64,000 bases of DNA from Brevundimonas mediterranea (GTDB lineage Bacteria > Pseudomonadota > Alphaproteobacteria > Caulobacterales > Caulobacteraceae): the NCBI RefSeq assembly GCF_011064825.1, contig NZ_CP048751.1:1116001-1180000 (forward strand), in the 5' to 3' direction. Made by a program: the position numbers and the translations under genes. This document shows positions 1 through 8,349 of this stretch, one piece after another (within the stretch, counting starts at the first letter, position 1; every line of letters begins with the position of its first letter). Under the pieces are notes generated by a model that was not told the origin of the DNA, did not search any database, and saw only the letters and a list, made by a program, of their open reading frames with translations.

Positions 1-67
1 CCCATCAGATGGTGCTCAGGATGAGCAGTCAAGGATTGGAAAATGTCGTTTGGCTGTGCCCGCTTCC
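1..67. other. Host DNA flanking IS copy 1
   Basis: This short piece is host sequence outside the first insertion element; homology with the second IS copy starts at position 68. I see no gene in it. It has a small hairpin at 13-27 (TGCTCA gga TGAGCA). Joined to position 1434 it would restore the empty target site with CATCACCC at the junction. Nothing says which gene, if any, was hit here. Confidence 0.6.
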
Positions 68-1433
68 CATCTGTGGACGCCCCCTTCAGCGCAAGAGTGA
101 TTTTCGGGAATTTCTGACACGTAGTCGGATGCTGCCATCTGTCCGGCCTGTTGATGCGGTCGCTCAAAGACCGCTGGCCTGTATGGGAGTTCGCGGATCC
201 GGTCCAAATCACCCACGGCGTGCTCGAAGCACAGTGGAAAGCCCTGGTTTTCCTGATCCCGTCTCGCCGACTGTTGCGCCATACGCTCCTTCGCTCATCC
301 CTACGCTTCGACGTCTCGCGGTCGTGCTGGCTAGGCCGACACGACCGGAGCTCGGTAGACATCGCCCTTGGCCAAGAGCGCCCAGACTATGCGGGCGTTC
401 TTGTTCGCCAAGGCGACGATGACCAACATCTTGGGCTTTCTCTCCAGCATCTGGCTCAGCCAGGAACCTGCTGGCGCGCCCCGAATGACGGCCTGTTTGA
501 TCACCGCGCTGGCCCCGATGGTCAGCAGCCGTCGAAGCGTTCGCTCGCCCATCTTGGTGATCGCGCCGAGCTTCTGCTGACCGCCGGTGGATCGTTGTCG
601 CGGCGTCAGTCCCAGCCAGGCGGCGAAGTGCCGACCGCTCTTGAAGGCTTCGGGTGACGGGGCCAGTGCGACCAAGGCTGTAGCTGTGATGGGACCGATC
701 CCGGGAATGGTCATCAGTCGACGCGCAACCGGATCGTTCTTGGCCCGGGAAGCAATCTCCGCATCGAGCACGGCGATCTGCTGGTCCAGCGATCGGAGGG
801 TCGAGACCAGGACGAGAAGAATCGTCCGCGCGGCGGTTGGAAGCGCCTCTGCCGGATCTTCGACGCGCGCGATCAACCTATCGACGTGCGGAACGCCCTT
901 GGGAACAATCCAGCCGTATTCGGCCAGGTGACCGCGCAGGGCGTTGATCGTCTGGGTTCGCTGCCGGACCAGAAGGTCGCGGGCCCGAAAGACCACGCTG
1001 CTGGCCTGCTGCTCCTCCTCCTTCAGCGGCACGAACCTCATACTGGGGCGCTGCGCCGCCTCACAGATGGCTTCGGCATCGGCCGCATCGTTCTTCTGAC
1101 GCTTCACGAACGGCTTTACATAGATGGGCGGGATCAATCGGATCGTATGACCCTGGCGGGCCAGCTCACGCCCCCAGTAATGGGCGCCGGCGCAGGCCTC
1201 CATCGCCACCACGCAGGGCGACAGGCCAGCGAAGAACGCCAGCAATCGGCCTCGACCCAACTTCTTGCGAAACACCACCTCGCCCGAGGCATCAGCGCCA
1301 TGCGCTTGAAAGATGTTCTTGGCGAGATCCAGACCGACAGTGCTAACTTGTTCCACGGACGCCTCCTTCGAGTGCTGTTCAACACCTCACTCTGGCACAT
1401 AGATGCCGTCGGGGGGCGTCCACCCCATCACCC
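68..1433 (-). mobile_element. IS110-family (IS1111-type) insertion sequence, copy 1
   Basis: The block is 1366 bp and, wherever I compared it, identical to 6724-8089 in the opposite orientation. It carries one transposase and 11-bp subterminal inverted repeats, TGGACGCCCCC at 74-84 and its complement at 1412-1422, set a few bases in from each tip. Such repeats are typical of the IS1111 group of the IS110 family. The bounds are the limits of homology between the copies, so they include the shared target bases CATC and CATCACCC. The long non-coding end lies 3' of the transposase (68-330), as expected for an IS1111-type guide RNA. Confidence 0.9.
331..1356 (-). CDS. IS110/IS1111-family transposase, copy 1
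   Basis: This is a 341-residue DEDD-type transposase (recombinase) that moves the surrounding element. The N-terminal RuvC-like domain shows D10 (VGLDLAKN), E53 (AMEACAGAHYWG) and D90/D93 (KNDAADAEAI). The C-terminal Tnp2 domain has the helix-hairpin-like IPGIGPITA at about 217-225 and the RQRSTGG motif with the candidate catalytic serine S256. Length and motif order fit the family. The protein is identical to the one at 6801-7826, so the two insertions are recent or one was copied from the other. The gene looks intact. In IS110 enzymes the DEDD and serine domains act together with an RNA guide; that is family knowledge. Confidence 0.95.
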   Translation of the reverse strand: MEQVSTVGLDLAKNIFQAHGADASGEVVFRKKLGRGRLLAFFAGLSPCVVAMEACAGAHYWGRELARQGHTIRLIPPIYVKPFVKRQKNDAADAEAICEAAQRPSMRFVPLKEEEQQASSVVFRARDLLVRQRTQTINALRGHLAEYGWIVPKGVPHVDRLIARVEDPAEALPTAARTILLVLVSTLRSLDQQIAVLDAEIASRAKNDPVARRLMTIPGIGPITATALVALAPSPEAFKSGRHFAAWLGLTPRQRSTGGQQKLGAITKMGERTLRRLLTIGASAVIKQAVIRGAPAGSWLSQMLERKPKMLVIVALANKNARIVWALLAKGDVYRAPVVSA

Positions 1434-1537
1434 CTAGCGGCAGTTCGGCGCGTCCGCTTTTGGGCTGTGGGCCCGACGTCCGTTTTCCGGGCTGGTGTCG
1501 ATGTCGTGGTCCGACCCGAGGCAGACATCGGGAACCG

Positions 1538-1549
1538 CCCCCCCCCCCC
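1538..1549. repeat. Run of 12 cytosines
   Basis: Twelve consecutive C bases lie about 105 bp before the chosen start of the lipoprotein gene at 1653. Long homopolymers can slip in replication and vary promoter spacing or frame. They are also a common place for sequencing error. Confidence 0.7.
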
Positions 1550-1652
1550 ACGGCCATTCGACAGGCCTGGTTTGCGCCTGATCAAGGCGGCCGCCGGAAC
1601 TGTCCTGCAATCAGAACGCTGTGTCTTCTATAGTCACGCTTGGAATGGTCCT

Positions 1653-2201
1653 TTGAAAATCGCCTGTCCCCTCGTCGTCCTGCCAATCCTGGCCTTGGGC
1701 CTATCCAGCCTTGGGGCCTGCGCCTCCATGCCTGGCCTATCGGGCGTCGAGCTGAACCGGGATCAAGCGTCCCAGGGCGGAAAGACTTTTGGCGAGGGCG
1801 TGGGCCAGGCGGCGACGGCTCCACTGGACGATCTCAACCTGCGGCGACAGGAGGTGCCAGAGGTTCTGATCACCGCGCGCCGCGCCCCCTATGCGACGGC
1901 GGGCCTTCAGCGTTGCTCGGCCGTCGTCGCCCAGATCGACGCCCTGGACGAGGCCCTCGGCCCGGATGTCGATCAGCCGACGCCGGCGACCGGCACGGGC
2001 GACCAGGCCGCCAATGCCGCGCTCGACATGGTTCGCGACACGGCCACGGATTTCATCCCGCTAAGGAGCTGGGTGCGTCGTCTGTCGGGCGCTGCGGCCC
2101 ATGACCGGGAGGTTCAGGCGGCGATCCGTGCAGGCCTGGTCCGCCGCGGCTTTCTCAAGGGCATCGCTCATCAGCGCCGCTGCACGCGGACGGCGGGATA
2201 G
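1653..2201 (+). CDS. Predicted lipoprotein of unknown function
   Basis: I do not recognise the family. Starting at the TTG at 1653 gives 182 residues with a clean lipoprotein signal: a short basic start (MKIA), a hydrophobic stretch, then the lipobox LGAC with the acylated cysteine near residue 23. The reading frame is open further upstream (from 1467), but that part is proline- and arginine-rich and does not look like protein. The mature part is polar, with SVELNRDQ- and EVPEVLITARR-type segments and two further cysteines (RCSAVV, QRRC). It stands alone between IS copy 1 and the monooxygenase. It is probably an outer-membrane or periplasm-facing lipoprotein. A 12-C run lies upstream. Confidence 0.6.
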   Translation: MKIACPLVVLPILALGLSSLGACASMPGLSGVELNRDQASQGGKTFGEGVGQAATAPLDDLNLRRQEVPEVLITARRAPYATAGLQRCSAVVAQIDALDEALGPDVDQPTPATGTGDQAANAALDMVRDTATDFIPLRSWVRRLSGAAAHDREVQAAIRAGLVRRGFLKGIAHQRRCTRTAG

Positions 2202-2398
2202 TCACCGTTCGGAGGGAAGCGGATCGGCATCCGGCGGAAAAGGTCCGGCAAGCGCCGGGACCGGTCACGCCCGACCGCTCTAAAGGACAATATTCCGCTC
2301 TTGGCGCCGATGCCGGCTTCCGGGCGTGACGCCTTTGGCCGACGTCGACCCGTTGCGGAAATTTGCACCCCCTGGCTGTCGCTCGGGGCCGCCGTTCG

Positions 2399-3523
2399 CT
2401 AGTGGCGTCTGTCAAACAATGCGACGATGCTAAGCGGCACGCCAGGGCCGAAGAAACGCTCGTGGTTCAATGCGGTTTCCTCAGCGATTTTCGCGCTGCG
2501 GGGGAAGAGCCTGCGCTCGTAATTCGCCAGCGCTTCCTCGACATCCGGCGAGTCTGTGATCGCCAGCGCCAGCTCGGCGCCGTCCAGTAGGGCGAGATTG
2601 GCGCCTTCTCCGGCGAACGGGGACATCAGATGCGCGGCGTCGCCGACCAGGGTCAGCCCTGGCGTCCGAAGCCAGCTATGACCGACGGGAAGCGCGTGGA
2701 CCGGACGCAGAACCGGCGCTGTATCGCTCTCGGTGATCAGGGCGGTGAGCTCAGGCGCCCAACCCGCGAACTGGCCCGCGACCTTGTCGAGAACACCCTG
2801 GGGGTCCCCGGGATCAAGGTCGGAAAACCATGCCTCCGGCCTGTTCAGAGCGGCATAGGTGTGCAGCCGGCCATCCGAATAACGGTGTGCGAGGATGCCC
2901 TTGCCGGGCATGACCGCCATCAAGGTGCCCTCGCCGATTGCATCCGCGCTCGCTTTCAGATGTTTGTCGCCGTCGAGGATGATCGTCTCGATGAAGGACG
3001 TCCCGGAATAGGCGGGAGTCGATCCGGACAAAAGTGGGCGAACCTTTGACCATGCGCCATCCGCCCCGACGACCAGGTCCGCCACAGTTCTGGAGCCATT
3101 GACGAATACGATCTCATGCCGGCCGTCTCCGCACGCCTCGATAGCAGTCACCTTTTGCCCCCAGCGGACCGCGTCCTCTGGAAGCGAGTCGATCAGCATG
3201 TTGCGGAGATCGCCCCGGTCGATCTCCGGTCGCTCGCCGCGACCGCTGCCCGGCCTGTCGAACAGTATGCGCCCCTGATTGTCCATGATCCGCTTGGCGT
3301 CCTCGCCGGGCCGAACGCGTTCTAGGAAAGCGTCAAAGAGGCCGGCTGCCTTCATGGCGGCCTGGCCAGTGTCCTCGTGAAGATCCAGAAGGCCGCCCTG
3401 CCCCCTGGCGGTGGCGGATGCTTCCGCCTCGAAAAGAGTGGCGGGGACGCCGTGCAGGTTCAGCACGCGGGCAAGCACCAGTCCGCCAAGGCCTGCGCCG
3501 ACTATTGAGATAGTTTTAGCCAT
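2399..3523 (-). CDS. FAD-dependent monooxygenase, TetX-like
   Basis: This 374-residue protein is a class A flavoprotein monooxygenase that would use FAD, NADPH and oxygen to hydroxylate an aromatic or polyketide substrate. It has the Rossmann FAD motif GAGLGG at 9-14, the second FAD motif [13 protein letters not shown] at about 150-162, and [14 protein letters not shown] at 294-307. Beyond these, [20 protein letters not shown] (43-62) and [16 protein letters not shown] (99-114) closely follow segments I recall from the tetracycline-inactivating enzyme TetX, so it belongs in or near that clade. The ATG at 3523 has a GGAG-type ribosome site. No regulator or resistance gene is next to it. Activity on tetracyclines is inference. 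Confidence 0.85.
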   Translation of the reverse strand: MAKTISIVGAGLGGLVLARVLNLHGVPATLFEAEASATARGQGGLLDLHEDTGQAAMKAAGLFDAFLERVRPGEDAKRIMDNQGRILFDRPGSGRGERPEIDRGDLRNMLIDSLPEDAVRWGQKVTAIEACGDGRHEIVFVNGSRTVADLVVGADGAWSKVRPLLSGSTPAYSGTSFIETIILDGDKHLKASADAIGEGTLMAVMPGKGILAHRYSDGRLHTYAALNRPEAWFSDLDPGDPQGVLDKVAGQFAGWAPELTALITESDTAPVLRPVHALPVGHSWLRTPGLTLVGDAAHLMSPFAGEGANLALLDGAELALAITDSPDVEEALANYERRLFPRSAKIAEETALNHERFFGPGVPLSIVALFDRRH

Positions 3524-3625
3524 GGTCGCGCTCCTTCTGCCGCCCGGAGGTCAGGCAGTTGCTATGGGAGCCGCTGGCTCGGCAGCATGTGGCTGGCCGA
3601 GATGCGTGCGACAGACAAGGCGAGG

Positions 3626-3643
3626 CTGTCATTTTCGCGACAG
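3626..3643. promoter_or_regulatory. Inverted repeat, possible operator of the monooxygenase
   Basis: CTGTCATTTTCGCGACAG has perfect 5-bp arms (CTGTC/GACAG) around an 8-bp AT-richer centre. It lies about 105 bp before the start of the minus-strand TetX-like gene. Size and place suit a dimeric repressor, but short arms like these also occur by chance. Confidence 0.25.
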
Positions 3644-4130
3644 GCCCAAGTTACCTCAACTCATCGCTCCAGGCAAAGTCGATGCGTTCGGGCAAGCCGA
3701 TGTCCGCTCTTCACCCCTTGCCGACCTTCAGCATATCCGCTTTCGGCGTCGGACGGTCTTTTCTACAACGATCTATCTCCGTCATTCAGGGGGAAAGTCG
3801 GGGAGCCCAGCAGCGCGCCAGTGGGCGACCCGAAGGCCGGCGCGGAGCAACCAACCTGTAGCGGACTCGATCGTCCAACGGCATGGGCTAGAGGCGCACG
3901 AGAGGTTTCGGACCTCCGCCGTGCTCGCACGTCGGCGAAGACGCCAACCATCCTAATTCCGCAAACATTCTGTCGGCAAAACAACCGCTTGGCTGAAAAG
4001 TCAGCTCCCAACCACCCGCCGTTCCAGCGGGTCTATACTCCCGGCTGTCGGTAGCGAAAGAGAGGCCCGTTCGTTGCACCATCGTACACACCGCACGGCT
4101 ATCGCGGGCGTAGTGCGATTCCCCCACCCC

Positions 4131-4187
4131 GATTTCAGACAATTCATACTATTCAGACGCTGTTTTTTCGCCGCACAGTCTGAAATC
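4131..4187 (+). repeat. 57-bp dispersed repeat, copy A
   Basis: The element begins GATTTCAGAC and ends GTCTGAAATC, a perfect 10-bp terminal inverted repeat. Inside it has ACTATTCAGAC and CTGTTTTTTCG. Copy B at 9265-9320 matches almost base for base on the opposite strand. Copy A lies about 110 bp before hslU, so it could affect the hslU leader or act as a small mobile repeat. Confidence 0.8.
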
Positions 4188-4299
4188 CTCCGCCGCCTCC
4201 GGGACAATCGACGAAGGGGGATGGAGTCTGGTCTCGCCCCGGAACGCCCCGTCGCCCCGCCCCCTCCCGCTCGGCTTCCCGACCCCCTATCTGCATCCC

Positions 4300-5601
4300 A
4301 TGACTGACCTCTCCCCCCGCGAAATCGTCTCCGAACTGGATCGCTATATCGTCGGCCAGGACGACGCCAAGCGCGCCGTGGCCGTGGCCCTGCGCAACCG
4401 CTGGCGTCGCAAGCGCGTGCCCGAGGATCTGCGTGATGAGGTGACGCCCAAGAACATCCTGATGATCGGCCCCACCGGCGTCGGCAAGACCGAGATCGCC
4501 CGGCGGCTGGCGCGGCTGGCCGGGTCGCCCTTCCTCAAGGTCGAGGCGACCAAGTTCACCGAGGTCGGCTATGTCGGGCGCGACGTCGATCAGATCATGC
4601 GCGACCTGGTCGAGAGCGCCCTGGTCATGGTGCGCGACCGCCGGCGCGGCGAGGTGCGGGCGCGGGCGGAAGGGGCGGCCGAGGACCGGATCCTGGACGC
4701 CCTGGTCGGTCCCGGCGCGGGGCAGGCGACGCGCGACAGCTTCCGCAAGAAGCTGCGGGCCGGCGATCTGGACGACAAGGAAATCGAGATCGCCCTGGCC
4801 GACACCGCCTCGCCGATCCAGGGGCTGGATATTCCCGGCGGCGGGGCCGTGGGCCTGCTGAACCTGTCGGAGATGCTGGGCAAGATGGGCGGCGGCCGGA
4901 CCAAGACGGTCAAGCTGACCGTCCGCGACGCCACCGCCCCCCTGATCGCCGAGGAGGGCGACAAGCTGCTGGATCAGGACAGCCTGACCAAGGAGGCCCT
5001 GATCCTGGCCGAGAACGAGGGGATCGTCTTCCTGGACGAGATCGACAAGGTGGCGGCGCGCCAGGGGGCCTCCGGCGCCGACGTCTCGCGCGAGGGGGTG
5101 CAGCGCGACCTGCTGCCCCTGATCGAGGGGACCACCGTCTCGACCAAATACGGGCCGGTGAAGACCGACCACGTCCTGTTCATCGCCTCGGGCGCCTTCC
5201 ATGTCGCCAAGCCCTCGGACCTGCTGCCGGAGCTTCAGGGGCGGTTGCCGATCCGGGTCGAGCTGAAGGCCCTGACGCGCGACGACTTCAAGCGGATCCT
5301 GACCGAGCCCGAGGCCAATCTGATCCGTCAGAACCAGGCCCTGCTGGCCACCGAGGACGTGACCCTGACCTTCACCGACGACGCGATCGAGGCCCTGGCC
5401 GATGCGGCGGTGGCGGCCAACTCGGCCGTCGAGAACATCGGGGCGCGGCGGCTTCAGACCGTGCTGGAGCGGGTGCTGGAGGAGACCAGCTTCAAGGCCT
5501 CGGACCTGGCGGGCCAGACCGTGAACTTCGACGGGGCGGCGGTGCGCGACAAGCTGAGCCTGCTGACCAAGGACGTCGATCTGAGCCGGTTCATTCTTTA
5601 G
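4300..5601 (+). CDS. hslU: ATP-dependent protease ATPase subunit HslU
   Basis: HslU (ClpY) is the hexameric AAA+ unfoldase that feeds substrates to the HslV peptidase in the cytoplasm. The 433-residue length is normal. It has Walker A GPTGVGKT at 57-64, the pore loop GYVG at 90-93, Walker B FLDEIDK at about 243-249, the inserted I-domain after the pore region, and the conserved C-terminal LSRFIL tail that docks into HslV. hslV, often just upstream, is not in this window. Instead there is a 776-bp non-coding stretch with a dispersed repeat. The 3' end overlaps the convergent yihY remnant by 11 bp. Heat-shock control is usual, but I see no clear promoter. Confidence 0.97.
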   Translation: MTDLSPREIVSELDRYIVGQDDAKRAVAVALRNRWRRKRVPEDLRDEVTPKNILMIGPTGVGKTEIARRLARLAGSPFLKVEATKFTEVGYVGRDVDQIMRDLVESALVMVRDRRRGEVRARAEGAAEDRILDALVGPGAGQATRDSFRKKLRAGDLDDKEIEIALADTASPIQGLDIPGGGAVGLLNLSEMLGKMGGGRTKTVKLTVRDATAPLIAEEGDKLLDQDSLTKEALILAENEGIVFLDEIDKVAARQGASGADVSREGVQRDLLPLIEGTTVSTKYGPVKTDHVLFIASGAFHVAKPSDLLPELQGRLPIRVELKALTRDDFKRILTEPEANLIRQNQALLATEDVTLTFTDDAIEALADAAVAANSAVENIGARRLQTVLERVLEETSFKASDLAGQTVNFDGAAVRDKLSLLTKDVDLSRFIL

Positions 5602-6731
5602 CGGCGGCCTCGCGCTCGCGGCGGTCCCGGCGGCGCATCAGCCGGTCGGCGACCGCCTCGGCGTGGCGCTGGGTGAAGGCCAGGGCGGCGGGATTGCCCC
5701 GCTTGGCGCCGATGCTGTCGGCCACCTTGGCGCCCCGCTCGCCGATCGGCATGGCCTTGCCCGTGGTGGTGTCCAGGGCCGTCTGATGCTCGATCTCGGC
5801 GTTCAGCTCGGCCCCCATCAGGATCACCTGGACCGACAGCCAGGTCCACAGCAGGAAGCCCATCATGGCCGCCAGCGGGCCATAGGAGTCAGTGCGGACG
5901 AAGTTGGTCAGATACCAGCTGAAGACGAAGGAGACCGTCAGGCTGACCACCGCCGCGAAGATCGCCCCCGGCGTCAGCCAGCGCCAGCGCGCCTTCTGCC
6001 GGCACGGGCCGAACCGGTAGATCAGGGTCAGGGCGGCGACATAGCCGACCAGCAGCAGGGGCCAGCGCAACAGGGCCAGCAGGCCCCATTCCTCCTGCAG
6101 TCCGAACAGCCCCACCACCACCGGCACCCCGACCACCAGCAGCGAGCTGAACAGGACGGCGGCCACGGCCCCCAGGGTGAAGCCCATGCACAGCAGGTTG
6201 TAGCGGACGATGTTGCGGCGCTCGACCTCGTGATAGGCGATGTTCAGCCCGTAGAAGAGCACCTTGACCGCGCCGTTGGCCGTCCACAGCGACAGGGCCA
6301 GGGTCCAGATCAGGGTGAAGGTCAGCTGGCCGTTCGAGTTCGCGGCCAGCCGCTCCATCTCGCCGCCCAGGAAGGCGGCGATGCTGCTGGGCATGACGCC
6401 GTACAGGAACTGGAGCCGGCTCCAGGCGTCGGCCGGATCGGCGAACAGGCCGTACAGGGTGACGAACGTCCCCAGCAGGGGAAACAGCGACAGCAGGGTG
6501 AAGAAGGTCACGCCCCCGGCGACGAAGCCGACCCGGTCGCCGAAGTAGGAGGCGCCGGTGCGCCACAGGATGTCGCTCCAGCCCTTGTGCGGGATCTGTT
6601 CGGGCCGTTTGGCCAGGCGGCCGCGGCCGGGCTCCCTGAGGTCGTAGTCCTCGGGCGTCGGCGGGGCGGGCGGGGCGGGTTCGGGACGGGGCGGGCGCAG
6701 CTCCAGCCCGACCTTGTGGCCCTGGGTGATG
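5591..6731 (-). pseudogene. YihY/BrkB-family membrane protein, 3' part, split by IS
   Basis: This is the larger part of a YihY/virulence-factor-BrkB-type inner-membrane protein. It holds the family core with several hydrophobic helices, including the segments DRVGFVAGGVTFFTLLSLFP and FLLWTWLSVQVILMGAELNAEI. The IS copy at 6724-8089 separates it from its first 55 residues (8090-8256). Taking the shared target CATCACCC as host sequence, the two parts join in frame through LLYITQGHK and give about 435 residues. The remnant frame continues to an ATG at 6754 inside the IS, which would give a 387-residue protein with MPSGGVHPI in place of the lost N-terminus. The transmembrane core is intact, so partial function is possible. 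Confidence 0.85.
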
Positions 6732-6800
6732 GGGTGGACGCCCCCCGACGGCATCTATGTGCCAGAGTGAGGTGTTGAACAGCACTCGAAGGAGGCGTCC

Positions 6801-7826
6801 GTGGAACAAGTTAGCACTGTCGGTCTGGATCTCGCCAAGAACATCTTTCAAGCGCATGGCGCTGATGCCTCGGGCGAGGTGGTGTTTCGCAAGAAGTTGG
6901 GTCGAGGCCGATTGCTGGCGTTCTTCGCTGGCCTGTCGCCCTGCGTGGTGGCGATGGAGGCCTGCGCCGGCGCCCATTACTGGGGGCGTGAGCTGGCCCG
7001 CCAGGGTCATACGATCCGATTGATCCCGCCCATCTATGTAAAGCCGTTCGTGAAGCGTCAGAAGAACGATGCGGCCGATGCCGAAGCCATCTGTGAGGCG
7101 GCGCAGCGCCCCAGTATGAGGTTCGTGCCGCTGAAGGAGGAGGAGCAGCAGGCCAGCAGCGTGGTCTTTCGGGCCCGCGACCTTCTGGTCCGGCAGCGAA
7201 CCCAGACGATCAACGCCCTGCGCGGTCACCTGGCCGAATACGGCTGGATTGTTCCCAAGGGCGTTCCGCACGTCGATAGGTTGATCGCGCGCGTCGAAGA
7301 TCCGGCAGAGGCGCTTCCAACCGCCGCGCGGACGATTCTTCTCGTCCTGGTCTCGACCCTCCGATCGCTGGACCAGCAGATCGCCGTGCTCGATGCGGAG
7401 ATTGCTTCCCGGGCCAAGAACGATCCGGTTGCGCGTCGACTGATGACCATTCCCGGGATCGGTCCCATCACAGCTACAGCCTTGGTCGCACTGGCCCCGT
7501 CACCCGAAGCCTTCAAGAGCGGTCGGCACTTCGCCGCCTGGCTGGGACTGACGCCGCGACAACGATCCACCGGCGGTCAGCAGAAGCTCGGCGCGATCAC
7601 CAAGATGGGCGAGCGAACGCTTCGACGGCTGCTGACCATCGGGGCCAGCGCGGTGATCAAACAGGCCGTCATTCGGGGCGCGCCAGCAGGTTCCTGGCTG
7701 AGCCAGATGCTGGAGAGAAAGCCCAAGATGTTGGTCATCGTCGCCTTGGCGAACAAGAACGCCCGCATAGTCTGGGCGCTCTTGGCCAAGGGCGATGTCT
7801 ACCGAGCTCCGGTCGTGTCGGCCTAG
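6801..7826 (+). CDS. IS110/IS1111-family transposase, copy 2
   Basis: The product is the same 341-residue protein as at 331-1356, with the DEDD residues D10, E53, D90 and D93 and the serine motif RQRSTGG (S256). The ATG at 6801 follows AAGGAGG at a normal distance, which fixes the start. The gene runs against the interrupted yihY gene. Both copies look functional, so movement and recombination between them remain possible. Confidence 0.95.
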   Translation: MEQVSTVGLDLAKNIFQAHGADASGEVVFRKKLGRGRLLAFFAGLSPCVVAMEACAGAHYWGRELARQGHTIRLIPPIYVKPFVKRQKNDAADAEAICEAAQRPSMRFVPLKEEEQQASSVVFRARDLLVRQRTQTINALRGHLAEYGWIVPKGVPHVDRLIARVEDPAEALPTAARTILLVLVSTLRSLDQQIAVLDAEIASRAKNDPVARRLMTIPGIGPITATALVALAPSPEAFKSGRHFAAWLGLTPRQRSTGGQQKLGAITKMGERTLRRLLTIGASAVIKQAVIRGAPAGSWLSQMLERKPKMLVIVALANKNARIVWALLAKGDVYRAPVVSA

Positions 7827-8089
7827 CCAGCACGACCGCGAGACGTCGAAGCGTAGGGATGAGCGAAGGAGCGTATGGCGCAACAGTCGGCGAGACGGGA
7901 TCAGGAAAACCAGGGCTTTCCACTGTGCTTCGAGCACGCCGTGGGTGATTTGGACCGGATCCGCGAACTCCCATACAGGCCAGCGGTCTTTGAGCGACCG
8001 CATCAACAGGCCGGACAGATGGCAGCATCCGACTACGTGTCAGAAATTCCCGAAAATCACTCTTGCGCTGAAGGGGGCGTCCACAGATG
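7827..8089 (+). ncRNA. Candidate guide (bridge/seek) RNA region of the IS, copy 2
   Basis: No credible protein is encoded in this 263-bp right end. IS1111-group elements are known to encode their target-choosing guide RNA in the non-coding 3' end, after the transposase. GGGTGAT at 7943-7949 equals seven of the eight bases shared by both insertion targets (GGGTGATG), as expected for a target-guide loop. Exact RNA ends and fold are not determined here. The same region in copy 1 is 68-330 on the minus strand. Confidence 0.5.
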
Positions 8090-8256
8090 TAGAGCAGATG
8101 GGCGGCGCCGGCGCCGGCGGCCAGGCCGCCCGCCGTCGCGGCCACGAATTTCCACAGGCGGCCCAGCCCCCCGGCGGGGCGCCCGCGCCGCCCCTGCGGC
8201 CGGGCGGCGATCAGGCGGCGAAGGGCGGCGGCGGCGGACGGCTTGGGCTTGGACAT
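8090..8256 (-). pseudogene. YihY/BrkB-family membrane protein, 5' part
   Basis: This holds the first 55 residues of the split gene, from an ATG at 8256 to LLY at the IS edge. It has a basic, alanine-rich N-terminus and one hydrophobic segment (LWKFVAATAGGLAAGAGAAHLL). It reads on into the IS and soon becomes foreign sequence (ICGRPLQ). The native promoter now drives only this stub. A longer start at the TTG at 8340 is open but less likely, because it would run almost to the divergent prmC start at 8350. Confidence 0.7.
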
Positions 8257-8349
8257 CAGGAGGCCAACGGCGAAGCTGGCGCGACGTTCCCGAGGCGCCG
8301 AAAATCGGCTGCGCTTGAAATCACGGCCGCGAAGGGCCAATCACCCGAA

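Larger units (their letters stand above)
3524..4299. other. 776-bp stretch without a convincing gene
   Basis: Open frames here are short, arginine- and serine-rich and resemble nothing I know. On the left it holds the promoter side of the monooxygenase, including an inverted repeat at 3626-3643. On the right it holds a 57-bp dispersed repeat (4131-4187) and the leader of hslU. No TetR-type regulator is visible. Its low coding quality and closeness to IS copy 1 suggest degraded accessory DNA. Confidence 0.5.
6724..8089 (+). mobile_element. IS110-family (IS1111-type) insertion sequence, copy 2
   Basis: This is an identical 1366-bp copy of 68-1433 in the other orientation, inserted into the yihY-like gene. 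The subterminal inverted repeats are TGGACGCCCCC at 6735-6745 and its complement at 8073-8083. GATG occurs at both junctions (6728-6731 and 8086-8089), and the left junction reads GGGTGATG as in copy 1. The transposase covers 6801-7826, leaving 77 bp non-coding on the left and 263 bp on the right. Confidence 0.93.

Noticed and set aside
3587..4054. Possible 155-residue gene in the gap before hslU
   Set aside because: R/S/P-rich, no motif, no ribosome site, and it overlaps several equally open frames.
5889..7271. 460-residue frame crossing the IS border
   Set aside because: It fuses the shadow of the transposase with the wrong frame of the yihY remnant; not a real fusion.
7735..8340. 201-residue frame starting in the yihY 5' end
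   Set aside because: Only its first part is host protein (the yihY stub); the rest is IS 3' sequence read backward.
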